In this document: positions 8,132-17,940 of the stretch, piece by piece
How positions within the stretch are numbered: position 1 is the first letter of the stretch
Layout: every line of letters begins with the position of its first letter
Notes under the pieces: model-generated
Told to the model about the DNA's origin: nothing
What the model saw: the letters and a program-made list of their open reading frames with translations, nothing else
The model's database searches: none
Program-made: the position numbers and the translations under genes
Assembly (NCBI GenBank): GCA_003282975.1
Contig: QBYD01000004.1
Span: 1 to 64,000, forward strand
Origin: Pelagibacteraceae bacterium AG-325-C10
GTDB taxonomy: Bacteria; Pseudomonadota; Alphaproteobacteria; Pelagibacterales; Pelagibacteraceae
DNA: 64,000 bases
Direction of reading: 5' to 3'

Positions 8132-10467
8132 TAAGCTCTGACCCTAGATTTTGTTGGATCATAAAAAGGAAAAGGTACAACTTTTGCACCAATTCTTTTT
8201 TGATGACCATCTAATTTACCAATTTCAACTTCTGTTCCAACTTCAGAATATTTTACATCTACTCTACACAAAGCTATATTTTTTCCAAGTTTCGGAGATA
8301 ACATACCACTTGTAATTACACCAATTTGTCCTCGACCTACATGTACACAGTCACCATTTACAGCTGGTTCATGTCCAACAAGTTCTAAACCAACTAATTT
8401 TTTTTGTGGATTTGCTTTTCTCTTTATTAACTCTTCTTTACCTATAAAATCATCTTCTTTAGTTTTAAGAGGTACGGTAAAACCAATTCCAGCCTCAAAA
8501 GGATCTGTTTGATCATCAAATTCATATCCATAAAATATTAGCCCAGCCTCAATACGAACCATATCTAAAGCTTCTAATCCAAGAGGTGTTATATCAAATT
8601 CTTTCCCAGCTTCCCAAACTTTATCCCAAACTTCCCCTGCATCCTTTGGGTGACACCAAATTTCATATCCAAGTTCTCCAGTGTAACCTGTTCTTGAAAT
8701 TACAATTGGTGTTCCAGTTTCATGATCTATTCTTGCAATATTAAATCTAAACCATTCAAGTTCAGTTATTGATGGTTGAATAGGGGCTGTCCAAACAAAT
8801 TTTTCTAAAATTTTTCTACTGTTTGGCCCTTGTACAGCAATATTGTGAATGTGATCTGTTGCAGATTTGATCCAAACTTTATAATTTTTCTTTTTAGCTT
8901 GCTCTTTTAGCCACTCACCACTGTATTCATCTCCACCAATCCATCTAAAATTATCTTGTCCAAATTTAAATAGAGTACCGTCATCTAACATGCATCCATT
9001 TTCATAACACATAGCCGTATAAACTACTTGACCTACAGATAATTTCTTAACATTTCGTGTTAAAGTGTATTGCATCAAATTTTCTGCATCAGGACCTAAG
9101 ATTTCAAATTTTCTTAGAGGAGAAAGATCAGTTGCTATCGCACTTTCTCTACAAGCATTGTACTCTTTTATTGTTCCTGAATTTGTAAAGTTATTAGCTA
9201 ACCAAAAACCTTTATACTCAATAAAATTTCTTGTTAATTCAGATGTCTTTTTATGAAAACCAGTTTCTTGAGTTAATTTTGGTTCAGAGTCAGTTTTCAT
9301 TCTAAATGCAATTGCTTTTGAATATTTGTTATTTTTTGCATAAGTTCTAACAAAAATATCTGTAGGGTTCCACCCATTAGCAGCATCTACATCACAAGGG
9401 CAAGCAGATGATATACACGTTAGATCTTTAAGAGCTCTAAATAAAACATAATCACCAGGTCTTGACCAAGGTTCATCAAATGTTGCAACATTATTTGCAT
9501 CAATCCCAGTGTTAAAAAATAGATTTATTGCAGACCAACTTTTTCGAGGATCAATATCATATTTTTCCAAACCATTATTAAAGTTATCAGTACAATTTAT
9601 ATGACCCATATAACCAAGATCTTCATAATATTTCGAAGTACAGGCTAAATTAAAAGTATCATGCCTTCCAACTGTATCTCTTACAACTTCAATCATTGCC
9701 TCATGATTTCCATCATAAAATTTTGAAAATAATCCTGGACCAGGATATGCACTACCCATAAATGTTCTGGTAGCTTTGTCATCAATTATACTCTCAATAC
9801 CATCATTTAATTTATGGCTATCAAATGCTAAAAAATCAGAGCATTGTCTTCCACCTGTATCAATTATTTGTATATATTCTCCTGCTTTAACCTCATAAGT
9901 TTCTGCGGTTCTTCTTTTAACAAGCTGTTCAACTATTGGATCACTAAGAGGATCTGGCAAAATAAATTGCTCGTCTGTTTCAGAAAATTTTGCTCTATTT
10001 ACAAAAATTGTTAAATCAGTAGGTGGATTTTGTTCATGAACATTAAGAGGATGACCAGGTGCAGCAATTAAGACAAAGCATTTATCTTTTGATGATAGAA
10101 TTATTTTTTCTCCCATTAAACAATCCTCATTAAAGATAATCGACGATTTAGCTTTATTGAGATCTAAATTCCTCTTCTTAAAAATTTTTGTAATTTTTTC
10201 GTCATTTGTAATTGTTTTTTTTGAGAAATCAGCATTGGCATTTTCTCTTAAATTTAAAATGGATAAATCTGGTTTACCTTGTGCATCAAATACAACTATT
10301 TCACATATTTGTTTTCCTTCATCATTAATTATTTCAATTTTATCTTCTGGAAATATTTCGATTACAGATAAACCACCACCTTTGACAAAATATCTTTCAA
10401 CCCCTGGTGGTAAAGTTCTTAGACCTGGATTCCTAATATCGTTGCTAGTCCCTAACATTTTACCCAA
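8131..10467 (-). CDS. tdm: TMAO demethylase-like: N-terminal DUF1989 (urea-carboxylase-associated) domain fused to C-terminal GcvT THF-binding domain
   Basis: DUF1989 motifs (GRQCSDFLAFD, GHINCTDNFNNG, SSACPCDVDAANGWNPTD) followed by GcvT motifs (IQGPNSRKILEKF-like, SRTGYTGELGYEIW, EALDMVRIEAGL); next to TMAO-type transporter and Tmm-like gene. Confidence 0.85.
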   Translation of the reverse strand: MGKMLGTSNDIRNPGLRTLPPGVERYFVKGGGLSVIEIFPEDKIEIINDEGKQICEIVVFDAQGKPDLSILNLRENANADFSKKTITNDEKITKIFKKRNLDLNKAKSSIIFNEDCLMGEKIILSSKDKCFVLIAAPGHPLNVHEQNPPTDLTIFVNRAKFSETDEQFILPDPLSDPIVEQLVKRRTAETYEVKAGEYIQIIDTGGRQCSDFLAFDSHKLNDGIESIIDDKATRTFMGSAYPGPGLFSKFYDGNHEAMIEVVRDTVGRHDTFNLACTSKYYEDLGYMGHINCTDNFNNGLEKYDIDPRKSWSAINLFFNTGIDANNVATFDEPWSRPGDYVLFRALKDLTCISSACPCDVDAANGWNPTDIFVRTYAKNNKYSKAIAFRMKTDSEPKLTQETGFHKKTSELTRNFIEYKGFWLANNFTNSGTIKEYNACRESAIATDLSPLRKFEILGPDAENLMQYTLTRNVKKLSVGQVVYTAMCYENGCMLDDGTLFKFGQDNFRWIGGDEYSGEWLKEQAKKKNYKVWIKSATDHIHNIAVQGPNSRKILEKFVWTAPIQPSITELEWFRFNIARIDHETGTPIVISRTGYTGELGYEIWCHPKDAGEVWDKVWEAGKEFDITPLGLEALDMVRIEAGLIFYGYEFDDQTDPFEAGIGFTVPLKTKEDDFIGKEELIKRKANPQKKLVGLELVGHEPAVNGDCVHVGRGQIGVITSGMLSPKLGKNIALCRVDVKYSEVGTEVEIGKLDGHQKRIGAKVVPFPFYDPTKSRVRA

Positions 10468-10508
10468 TTTATATATATTTTTTATAAGTTTATTATAATC
10501 AAAACGAG

Positions 10509-10537
10509 TTGACTAGAAGTTTAATTCAGAACATACT
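10509..10537 (+). promoter_or_regulatory. Candidate sigma70-like promoter for the transporter binding-protein gene
   Basis: TTGACT (10509-10514), 17-nt spacer, CATACT (10532-10537), followed by AGAGGGG Shine-Dalgarno before ATG 10570. Confidence 0.4.
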
Positions 10538-10569
10538 TTCAAATTAATATATTAAAAGAGGGGAAAAAA

Positions 10570-11520
10570 ATGAAAAAAATAACATCATTAATATCTGCTC
10601 TGATAATCTCTGTGGTAAGTTTCACAGGAGTATCAAACGCAGCGGATAGTAAAAAGCCCATCGTAATTCCAACTCATAACTGGTCAAGCCAAATTGTAAT
10701 GGCTTATGTTATTGGTGGTATTTTCGAAAGTATGGGAAACAATGTGAGTTATGTAAATGCAGACTCACAAGCAGTTTACGAGTCAATTAGAATTGGTGAC
10801 GTAAGTTTATCTCACGAAGTATGGGAATCTGCTTTTGGTAAGTCATTTACTACAGCTTTAGACAAAGGTGGTTTACTTGACTACGGCGATCATGAAGCAA
10901 GAACTTTAGAGGATATGGGTTATCCTAACTGGGTTGCTGAAAAAGGATTATGCCCAGGTTTACCAGACTGGACTGCTTTAAAAAATCCTGATTGTGCGAA
11001 AAATTTCGTAACACCAGACTCTGGTGGAAAAGGAAGAATGCTTGAAGGTCCACAAACTTGGCATGGAGATCTAATACCTCAAAGGGTAGATGCTTTAGGT
11101 TTAGGAGATCTTTGGATGGTTAAATTTGCAGGAAGTGCCGATGCACTTTGGGCAGAATTATCAGCAGCTAAAAAAGAAGGAAGAGGAACTATAATCTTTA
11201 ACTGGACACCAAACTTTACTGATGGTGCTGGTTTTACATTTATCGATTTCCCTCCATATACTGCTGGTTGTAGACCAGAAGATGGTGGTGATGGAAAATG
11301 TGGTTCGCCAGATGGTTATTTGAAAAAAGCAGTTAATGCTGATTTTCCAAAAACTCATCCAAAAGCAGCTGCAGCGTTCAAAAAGATGTCATTTTCTACA
11401 AGTCAAATTGGTGCAATGGCAGCTTTAGTTGACGTTGACAAAATGACTCATGAAGATGCAGCCAAAAAATGGTTAGCTGACAATAAGAGTGTTTGGGAAG
11501 AATTTACCCACGCTCATTAA
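10570..11520 (+). CDS. tmoX: ABC transporter substrate-binding protein, glycine betaine/TMAO type (ProX/OpuAC, TmoX-like)
   Basis: Signal peptide MKKITSLISALIISVVSFTGVSNAA; PIVIPTHNWSSQIVMAYVIGGIFESMG; located beside tdm-like gene. Confidence 0.75.
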   Translation: MKKITSLISALIISVVSFTGVSNAADSKKPIVIPTHNWSSQIVMAYVIGGIFESMGNNVSYVNADSQAVYESIRIGDVSLSHEVWESAFGKSFTTALDKGGLLDYGDHEARTLEDMGYPNWVAEKGLCPGLPDWTALKNPDCAKNFVTPDSGGKGRMLEGPQTWHGDLIPQRVDALGLGDLWMVKFAGSADALWAELSAAKKEGRGTIIFNWTPNFTDGAGFTFIDFPPYTAGCRPEDGGDGKCGSPDGYLKKAVNADFPKTHPKAAAAFKKMSFSTSQIGAMAALVDVDKMTHEDAAKKWLADNKSVWEEFTHAH

Positions 11521-11545
11521 GGTCAAGTCACAATAAATTAATAAA

Positions 11546-11579
11546 TCTCCCCCAACAAAGTTGGGGGGGATTTTTTTTT
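11546..11579 (+). terminator. Rho-independent terminator downstream of binding-protein gene
   Basis: TCTCCCCCAAC-AAA-GTTGGGGGGGA 11-bp hairpin (including one G-T pair) followed by nine T. Confidence 0.9.
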
Positions 11580-11595
11580 AAGGTTTAATTTCTAC

Positions 11596-12081
11596 ATGAT
11601 AATAAAAAAGATTAATTTTATGAAAAAGTATTCTTTACTTTTATTTGTTAGTTCATTTTTTATTAATTTTTCATCTGCGCAAGACATAAATATCCAAGAA
11701 AATATTAATTTAAGCTTTAAATGTAATTTAGATAAAAAAATAATTAAAAATTCAGAATATAATTATCAAACTTTTTTAGCGAAAGACTTAAATGAAAAAG
11801 GTATAGATAAATTTGAAATCGAAGCAATTAAACCAGAAAAGCTTTTAATAAAAGGTTTATCATTGTTTCTTTCAAAATCAGATAAGTTAAATGTTAAAGT
11901 TGTAAATAAAGATGTAGTTTTGTTTAAATCGATTGATGAAGAAAAAAAATACTCTGAGTCTGCTATTATAGATAGAAAATCTGGTGAATTAATTCATGAA
12001 ATTACTAAAAATATTAAAAGTGAAAATTCTGAAAAATATATTTCATTTTTTTCATGTAGTAAAAAGGAGAAAAAAGTCTAA
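11596..12081 (+). CDS. Hypothetical secreted protein
   Basis: Intact ORF with N-terminal hydrophobic signal (MKKYSLLLFVSSFFINFSSAQ); start may be the internal ATG (MKKYS). Confidence 0.55.
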   Translation: MIIKKINFMKKYSLLLFVSSFFINFSSAQDINIQENINLSFKCNLDKKIIKNSEYNYQTFLAKDLNEKGIDKFEIEAIKPEKLLIKGLSLFLSKSDKLNVKVVNKDVVLFKSIDEEKKYSESAIIDRKSGELIHEITKNIKSENSEKYISFFSCSKKEKKV

Positions 12082-12115
12082 TTTTTTTTTAATAGATTTT
12101 GTGTAAAATATAAAA

Positions 12116-12493
12116 ATGAAAAAATACTTAATCAGCATAATTTTGAGTTTAATAATTACATCTTCAGCATCAGCACGAAGCACTGGATGTAAAGAAGGAA
12201 ATTGTGAAAATGGTTACGGTAAATGGGTTTATACAGATAAAACAACTTATGAAGGGGAATGGGTTGGAACAAAAAAACATGGTCAAGGAACTGAAACTTG
12301 GCCAAATGGATATATATACAAGGGTGAATTTAAAAATAGTTTGTGGAGTGGTTTAGGAACTCTTAGTTTCCCTGATGGATCAACTTATGAAGGGGAATGG
12401 GTTAATGGCTTTATGAATGGAGAAGGAACTTTTACTTGGTCAGATGGAAAACAAAAAACAGGAACTTGGACAAACGGAAAGTTGCAAGAATAA
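12116..12493 (+). CDS. Secreted MORN-repeat protein
   Basis: YEGEWVGTKKHGQGTETWPNG / YKGEFKNSLWSGLGTLSFPDG / YEGEWVNGFMNGEGTFTWSDG repeats; signal peptide MKKYLISIILSLIITSSASA. Confidence 0.85.
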   Translation: MKKYLISIILSLIITSSASARSTGCKEGNCENGYGKWVYTDKTTYEGEWVGTKKHGQGTETWPNGYIYKGEFKNSLWSGLGTLSFPDGSTYEGEWVNGFMNGEGTFTWSDGKQKTGTWTNGKLQE

Positions 12494-13045
12494 ATGTCAA
12501 AAGAAAATTATTTTTATAAAATAAAAGAGTTACCTGAATCTATTAAACAATTTGGTGGGTTAGCACTACTAATGATAGTTGTAATATCTTCTTTTGCTAT
12601 TTTAAATAATATTTTTGGAGAAGGGGAAGAGCTGGTTGCAAAAATGAAAATTGAAGAGGAAAGAATTGCACAAACACGAAAATTAGATAAGTTAATTTCG
12701 AGTCTACCTTCAGGAATTTTAGTATCTTTTGATGGAACTGATCATTTTAGATTAACTGACGATGTTTATGAAAAAGTATGTAATGCTACAAAACTTATTC
12801 CACAGCGTGCAATTATGGGTGCGAATTTTTTAAATCACAGAGCGCACGAAATTTATACTATGAATGGTAACAAAATAAGTGAAACTTTTGTTAAATGGGA
12901 CAAAGAAAAAAGTAAATGTTTTGCAGGTTTTGTAGTCAGTGGAAAAAACGTTGGCGTAGACGAAACAATTACTGTGAGTGGTGAAGCTTTGAGTTTTTTA
13001 AGCACAGGAATTGATACAAGAGTTTATTTTATTAAAAATTTTTAA
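12494..13045 (+). CDS. Hypothetical membrane-anchored protein
   Basis: Intact ORF directly after the MORN gene, one N-terminal TM segment. Confidence 0.55.
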   Translation: MSKENYFYKIKELPESIKQFGGLALLMIVVISSFAILNNIFGEGEELVAKMKIEEERIAQTRKLDKLISSLPSGILVSFDGTDHFRLTDDVYEKVCNATKLIPQRAIMGANFLNHRAHEIYTMNGNKISETFVKWDKEKSKCFAGFVVSGKNVGVDETITVSGEALSFLSTGIDTRVYFIKNF

Positions 13046-13100
13046 GGAGGAAAAAACAAATTATATCGATTTTATTTTATCTTAATTTCGTATAACTTAA

Positions 13101-14135
13101 TTGCAATCTATGTCTGATCCAATAATCAAATGTGAAGGTGTTTATAAAATTTTTGGAGAAAACGCCAAAAAAATGCTTGATGAATCTAACGGCAATGTAG
13201 ACGCAAAAACTTTTCAAGAAAACGGATGTATTGTAGGAGTTAACAATGCCTCTTTTGAAGTTTCAAAAGGAGAAATGCTAGTTGTAATGGGTTTGTCTGG
13301 TTCAGGTAAGTCAACTTTATTAAGATGTATTTCAAGATTAACAGATGCAACAGGTGGAAAAATTTTTATAGAAGGTCAAGATTTACTTCAATTAAATAAC
13401 AAAGAGTTAATTGATCTTCGAAGAAACAAAATGGGAATGGTTTTTCAAAGTTTTGCCCTACTACCTCATAAAACAGTTGTAGAAAATATTGCTTTTCCAC
13501 TTCAAGTTAAAGGAATAAAAACAGAGGATAGTATTAGCAAAGCAATGGACATGGTAAAACTTGTAGGACTTGATGGAAGGGAAAATTATTTTCCAAGAGA
13601 GCTTTCTGGAGGCCAACAACAAAGGGTAGGTATTGCAAGATCATTAGCTGTAGAACCAGATATTTGGTTTTTAGATGAACCTTTTTCTGCATTAGATCCA
13701 TTAATTAGAAAAGAAATGCAAGACGAGTTTCTAAGACTTCAAGAAAAATTACAAAAAACAATCATGTTTATCACGCATGATTTTGATGAAGCCTTAAAAC
13801 TAGCAGATAGAATTGCAATCATGAAAGATGGAATTATTGAACAATTAGATACACCAGCTAACATTGTATTAAACCCAGCAACTGAATATGTAAGAAAATT
13901 TACTGAGGAAGTTCCTAGAGAAAAAGTTTTATTAATAGAGGATGTAATGGATGGATCTACAACAGACAATTTAAGTGACTTAAAAGTTTCAAAAGATGAA
14001 ATAATTGAAGATGTTGCAGAAAAAATTTTAACGCAAGAAAAAACAGTTGCTGTAATTGATAATAATAATGAAATCATAGGTTCTATTAATCCATCAAAAA
14101 TAATCAACACAGTCTTTGGAGGACGGAAAAAATAA
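13101..14135 (+). CDS. ABC transporter ATP-binding protein, glycine betaine/TMAO type (ProV family)
   Basis: Walker A GLSGSGKST, signature LSGGQQQR, Walker B IWFLDEP; C-terminal partial CBS-like segment. Confidence 0.9.
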   Translation: MQSMSDPIIKCEGVYKIFGENAKKMLDESNGNVDAKTFQENGCIVGVNNASFEVSKGEMLVVMGLSGSGKSTLLRCISRLTDATGGKIFIEGQDLLQLNNKELIDLRRNKMGMVFQSFALLPHKTVVENIAFPLQVKGIKTEDSISKAMDMVKLVGLDGRENYFPRELSGGQQQRVGIARSLAVEPDIWFLDEPFSALDPLIRKEMQDEFLRLQEKLQKTIMFITHDFDEALKLADRIAIMKDGIIEQLDTPANIVLNPATEYVRKFTEEVPREKVLLIEDVMDGSTTDNLSDLKVSKDEIIEDVAEKILTQEKTVAVIDNNNEIIGSINPSKIINTVFGGRKK

Positions 14136-14145
14136 TAGTTAGATT

Positions 14146-16299
14146 ATGGAATTAATGAAAAAATACCCCAAGCTATTTCAGTGGTTATTTTTATTAATTG
14201 TATTTTTTGCACTCTGTTTTGCTATTGATGTTCCTGAAACATATAAATTTATAAGAGGACAAGCAGAATTTATTAAAGACCCGAACCAAAGCTCATACGT
14301 TTTATTCGGTAAAGAGGTAAGATATTACGCTTTTGACGTTTTTTGGAGATTGCCACCACTTCTTGGATGGCTACCTATTTGGATAAATGACTCATTATTT
14401 TTCTTAATGAATGAATGGATGCCAATGGAGTTTTGGAACGAAGATACTCAAGAATTTAAAACTCGACCTTTAGTGTTGCAAATTACGCGAAATGTAACCT
14501 CTTTTATGACTTTTCTTATTGATTTAATTAGAGAAATTTTGTTAGGGGGACTTAATACTATTGTTGCATTTTCAAGTTGGGATTGGATTGATGCAAATCC
14601 TTGGGCAGAATTACCAGGATTACCATGGACCATTGTTGCGGCTGGAGCAACAATTTTAGCTTACAAGCTTAGTGGCAAGGGTTTAGCTTCATTTGCTGCC
14701 ATAGTCATGATTTATATTTCCATTTTTGGTCAATGGAAACCTTCAATGCAAACACTTTCTTTTATATTAGTAGCAGCACCATTATCATTTATTTTTGGTT
14801 TAAGTTTAGGTATTGCAGCATTCAAAAGTAAAAGAGTTGAGAAAGCTTTGTACCCAATACTATTAGTAATGCAGACAATGCCTCAATACGCAGTTTTAGT
14901 CCCAGCAATTGTTCTTTTTGGAGTTGGTGATCATGCAGCAGTAATTATAACTATGGTTGTTGCGGTTCCACCAATGATATTATTAACTTTGTTAGGTCTT
15001 AGAGGAATATCTCCAGAAGTTATTGAGGCTGGTAAAATGAGTGGATGTACTAATTGGCAACTAATGACAAAAGTGCTTATCCCTACCGCTAGAAGAGATA
15101 TTTTGATTGGCGTTAATCAAGTTATTATGGTCTGTTTCTCTATGGCAGTTATATCAGCTTTTATTGGAGCAAAAGGTTTGGGCTTCAATTTATTGTTAGC
15201 ATTAAATCAATTGAATATTGGATTAGCTTTAGAAGCAGGTTTATGTATCAGTCTGATCGCCATACTATTAGATAAAATGTCATTAGCGTGGGCTAATAAA
15301 CAAATTGATTATTTTGGTAATTTAACTTTTTTTCAACGTCATAAAAATACATTCTTTTTTATCACAGCAATAATATTAGGAATTTTATTTGCATATTTTG
15401 GATCATTTTATTTTAAAGAAGGGTATAATTATCTTTTTGAAGTTCCACACAATAAAGGAATATCAACAGCTGATTTTTGGAACAAAGGTGTTGATTGGAT
15501 TTTTGATACATTCTTTGTATATATAAAAGCATTTAATACCTGGTTAATTGTTGACGTTCTTCAGCCAATGAGAGCGTTATATTTAAGAATGCCTGCTGTT
15601 GCTACATTAGTTTTAGTTGTTGGAGCAGGCTACATAATAGGTGGTATTCGTTCTGCCTTAGTTGTTTGTGGGTTAACATTATTTATAGCCTTAAGCCCTT
15701 GGTGGGATAGAGCTTTGGTTACAACATATATGGCTACTTTTGGAGTTATCATATCTTGCATAATTGGATTTACAGTTGGAACTTTGTGCTTTCAAAATAA
15801 AAGTTCAGCAAGTTTTATGTTAGGTGTTTGTGATATTTTTCAAACATTTCCATCATTTGTATATTTAATTCCTGTAATGATGCTTTTTGGAATAACAGAT
15901 ACATCAGTATTAATTGCGGTGATAGTTTATGCAACTATACCCGCTACAAGATATACTATAGAAGGTCTTAGAAGTGTTCCAACTGCTTTGCATGATGCAG
16001 CTACCATGTCTGGAGTTACCAAATTTCAAAGATTATTTAAAATAGAGTTTCCTCTAGCATTTCCTCATATGATGCTTGGATTAAATCAAACAATAGTATT
16101 TGCTCTATTTATGGTGATAATTGGAGCGTTTATTGGAACTGAAGATTTAGGACAATACATTTTAAAAGCACTGTCAGACAAAAAAGGTGCTGGAATAGGC
16201 TTAACATTAGGTATTTGTGTTGCTTTTATAGGTTTGATTTTTGATAATTTAATAAGAACTTGGGTTGGTCAAAGAAAAAAACACCTTGGAATTGATTAA
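14146..16299 (+). CDS. ABC transporter permease, double-length betaine/TMAO type (ProW family), two permease domains in one chain
   Basis: 717 aa with two EAA-type loops: EVIEAGKMSGCTNWQLMTKVLIPTARRDILIGVNQ and TALHDAATMSGVTKFQRLFKIEFPLAFPHMMLGLNQ. Confidence 0.9.
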   Translation: MELMKKYPKLFQWLFLLIVFFALCFAIDVPETYKFIRGQAEFIKDPNQSSYVLFGKEVRYYAFDVFWRLPPLLGWLPIWINDSLFFLMNEWMPMEFWNEDTQEFKTRPLVLQITRNVTSFMTFLIDLIREILLGGLNTIVAFSSWDWIDANPWAELPGLPWTIVAAGATILAYKLSGKGLASFAAIVMIYISIFGQWKPSMQTLSFILVAAPLSFIFGLSLGIAAFKSKRVEKALYPILLVMQTMPQYAVLVPAIVLFGVGDHAAVIITMVVAVPPMILLTLLGLRGISPEVIEAGKMSGCTNWQLMTKVLIPTARRDILIGVNQVIMVCFSMAVISAFIGAKGLGFNLLLALNQLNIGLALEAGLCISLIAILLDKMSLAWANKQIDYFGNLTFFQRHKNTFFFITAIILGILFAYFGSFYFKEGYNYLFEVPHNKGISTADFWNKGVDWIFDTFFVYIKAFNTWLIVDVLQPMRALYLRMPAVATLVLVVGAGYIIGGIRSALVVCGLTLFIALSPWWDRALVTTYMATFGVIISCIIGFTVGTLCFQNKSSASFMLGVCDIFQTFPSFVYLIPVMMLFGITDTSVLIAVIVYATIPATRYTIEGLRSVPTALHDAATMSGVTKFQRLFKIEFPLAFPHMMLGLNQTIVFALFMVIIGAFIGTEDLGQYILKALSDKKGAGIGLTLGICVAFIGLIFDNLIRTWVGQRKKHLGID

Positions 16300-16316
16300 T
16301 TAAAATTTAAAAAATT

Positions 16317-16484
16317 ATGAAAAATAAGACAATTAACTTTATTGGATGGTTAATGTTTATTATTTCAGCAGTTGGATTTATTATTTCTAGTATCGGCAGT
16401 TTTTGGGCAATGTTTGGAAGTTTGTTTTTTTTTGCAGCCTGCTTTGTATTTCTAATTCCTTTTTTTAGAAAAGAGGATAACTAA
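16317..16484 (+). CDS. Small hypothetical membrane protein (55 aa)
   Basis: ATG at 16317 to TAA 16482-16484: MKNKTINFIGWLMFIISAVGFIISSIGSFWAMFGSLFFFAACFVFLIPFFRKEDN; below ORF-track length cutoff. Confidence 0.55.
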   Translation: MKNKTINFIGWLMFIISAVGFIISSIGSFWAMFGSLFFFAACFVFLIPFFRKEDN

Positions 16485-16514
16485 GCCAATTTTTTTAAAA
16501 TAGCTTAATTCATT

Positions 16515-17846
16515 TTATTTGTTTAAAAATGTTTTTAAAGAGTCATCCATAGCATTTCCCCAAGGTGTATGATGTACTGGAGCTACTGAACCAGTAACAG
16601 GAGAAGAAAATGATTTATTTCTATAAGTCATAATATCCTCAACTTTATGGTGCTCCCATTCTTTAAAATGTTTTCTAATTAATTCAAAATCAATTTTAGG
16701 ATAATCAGACATTGCATGAAGTTCTTTTGTATACTCAGTTTGAAAATCAATCATTTGATCAGGGTTCTCTAATTTCTCTTCCATTGATACCCATTTATTA
16801 ATATCATTTTCTACTTCTGAAGTATCTGGGATTTTAATTTTTTCCATTATAACGTCTCTTGCAAACCAAGCCTGACAATCAAACATATTAAATGTATGAA
16901 ATTGATCCTGCATACCAAGATATAAAAGTTTATGATTATTTTGCCACACTACACCTTTGTATAACATTGGTGGATACAATCTATTAGACGTTTGTAGTTT
17001 AAGTTCTTCTGATAAAAATGGAAAATGATGAAGATAACCAGTGCATAGTATGATTGCATCTGTCTCTTGTTCGTGACCATCTTTAAAAATTGCTTTACTT
17101 CCTTCAAGTCTATCAAGATGAAAAACTTCTTTCATACCCTTAGGCCATTTAAATCCCATAGGGTTATGTCGATAACCTATTGTTACACTTTTCGCACCGT
17201 ATTTATGACATTGAAGCGCTACATCTTCAGCAGAGTAACTACTTCCTAAAACCACAACATTCTTATCTCTAAATTCTTCTGCATCTCTAAAATCATGTGA
17301 ATGCATAATTCTTCCTGGAAATGATTTCATACCTTGATATTCAGGAATAAATGGGACTGAGAAATGACCTGTAGAAACTACCACATAATCAAAAATATCT
17401 TTTGATATTTTATCATTTTTCTTATCACGATAAGTAACCTCAAATTTTTGACCATCAAAATTTGTACCCATCACACAGTGATTAAATTTTACTTTATCTT
17501 TTAAATTTCCTTTAGAGACTCTACCCAATATATAATCATATAAAACGTCTCTTGGTGGAAAAGAGGGTATTGGTTTTCCAAAATGCTCATCAAATGAATA
17601 ATCAGCAAATTCCAAACATTCTTTTGGACCATTTGACCAAAGGTATCTATACATACTATTTGGAACAGGATCTCCATATTGATCTGAACCTGTTCTCCAA
17701 CTATAATTCCATAGACCACCCCAATCATCTTGTTTATCAAAACAAACGATTTCTGGTATTTTCTCACCTTTTTTCTCAGCTTGCTCAAACGATCTAAGCA
17801 TTGAAAGCCCACATGGACCTGCACCAATTATAGCTACTTTAGTCAT
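16515..17846 (-). CDS. tmm: Flavin-containing monooxygenase, trimethylamine monooxygenase-like
   Basis: GAGPCGLSMLRSFEQ, DKQDDWGGLWNYSWRTG, FMO motif-like FPGRIMHSHDFRD, GSSYSAEDVALQC; neighbourhood of tdm-like and TMAO-type transporter genes. Confidence 0.85.
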   Translation of the reverse strand: MTKVAIIGAGPCGLSMLRSFEQAEKKGEKIPEIVCFDKQDDWGGLWNYSWRTGSDQYGDPVPNSMYRYLWSNGPKECLEFADYSFDEHFGKPIPSFPPRDVLYDYILGRVSKGNLKDKVKFNHCVMGTNFDGQKFEVTYRDKKNDKISKDIFDYVVVSTGHFSVPFIPEYQGMKSFPGRIMHSHDFRDAEEFRDKNVVVLGSSYSAEDVALQCHKYGAKSVTIGYRHNPMGFKWPKGMKEVFHLDRLEGSKAIFKDGHEQETDAIILCTGYLHHFPFLSEELKLQTSNRLYPPMLYKGVVWQNNHKLLYLGMQDQFHTFNMFDCQAWFARDVIMEKIKIPDTSEVENDINKWVSMEEKLENPDQMIDFQTEYTKELHAMSDYPKIDFELIRKHFKEWEHHKVEDIMTYRNKSFSSPVTGSVAPVHHTPWGNAMDDSLKTFLNK

Positions 17847-17940
17847 TAATTATTTCTCCAGTATAAAAATTTAATTAATATACTTTACTAACAATTTTTC
17901 AAAAATTACAATAAAAAAAATCTAATTGAAGTGAGAATTT

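Noticed and set aside
13739-14110. Minus-strand 123-aa ORF inside the ABC ATPase gene
   Set aside because: Shadow ORF; the plus-strand frame carries full Walker/signature motifs
17501-17827. ORFs 17501-17827 (-) and 17552-17797 (+) within the tmm-like gene
   Set aside because: Alternative frames of a conserved FMO coding sequence, no independent support
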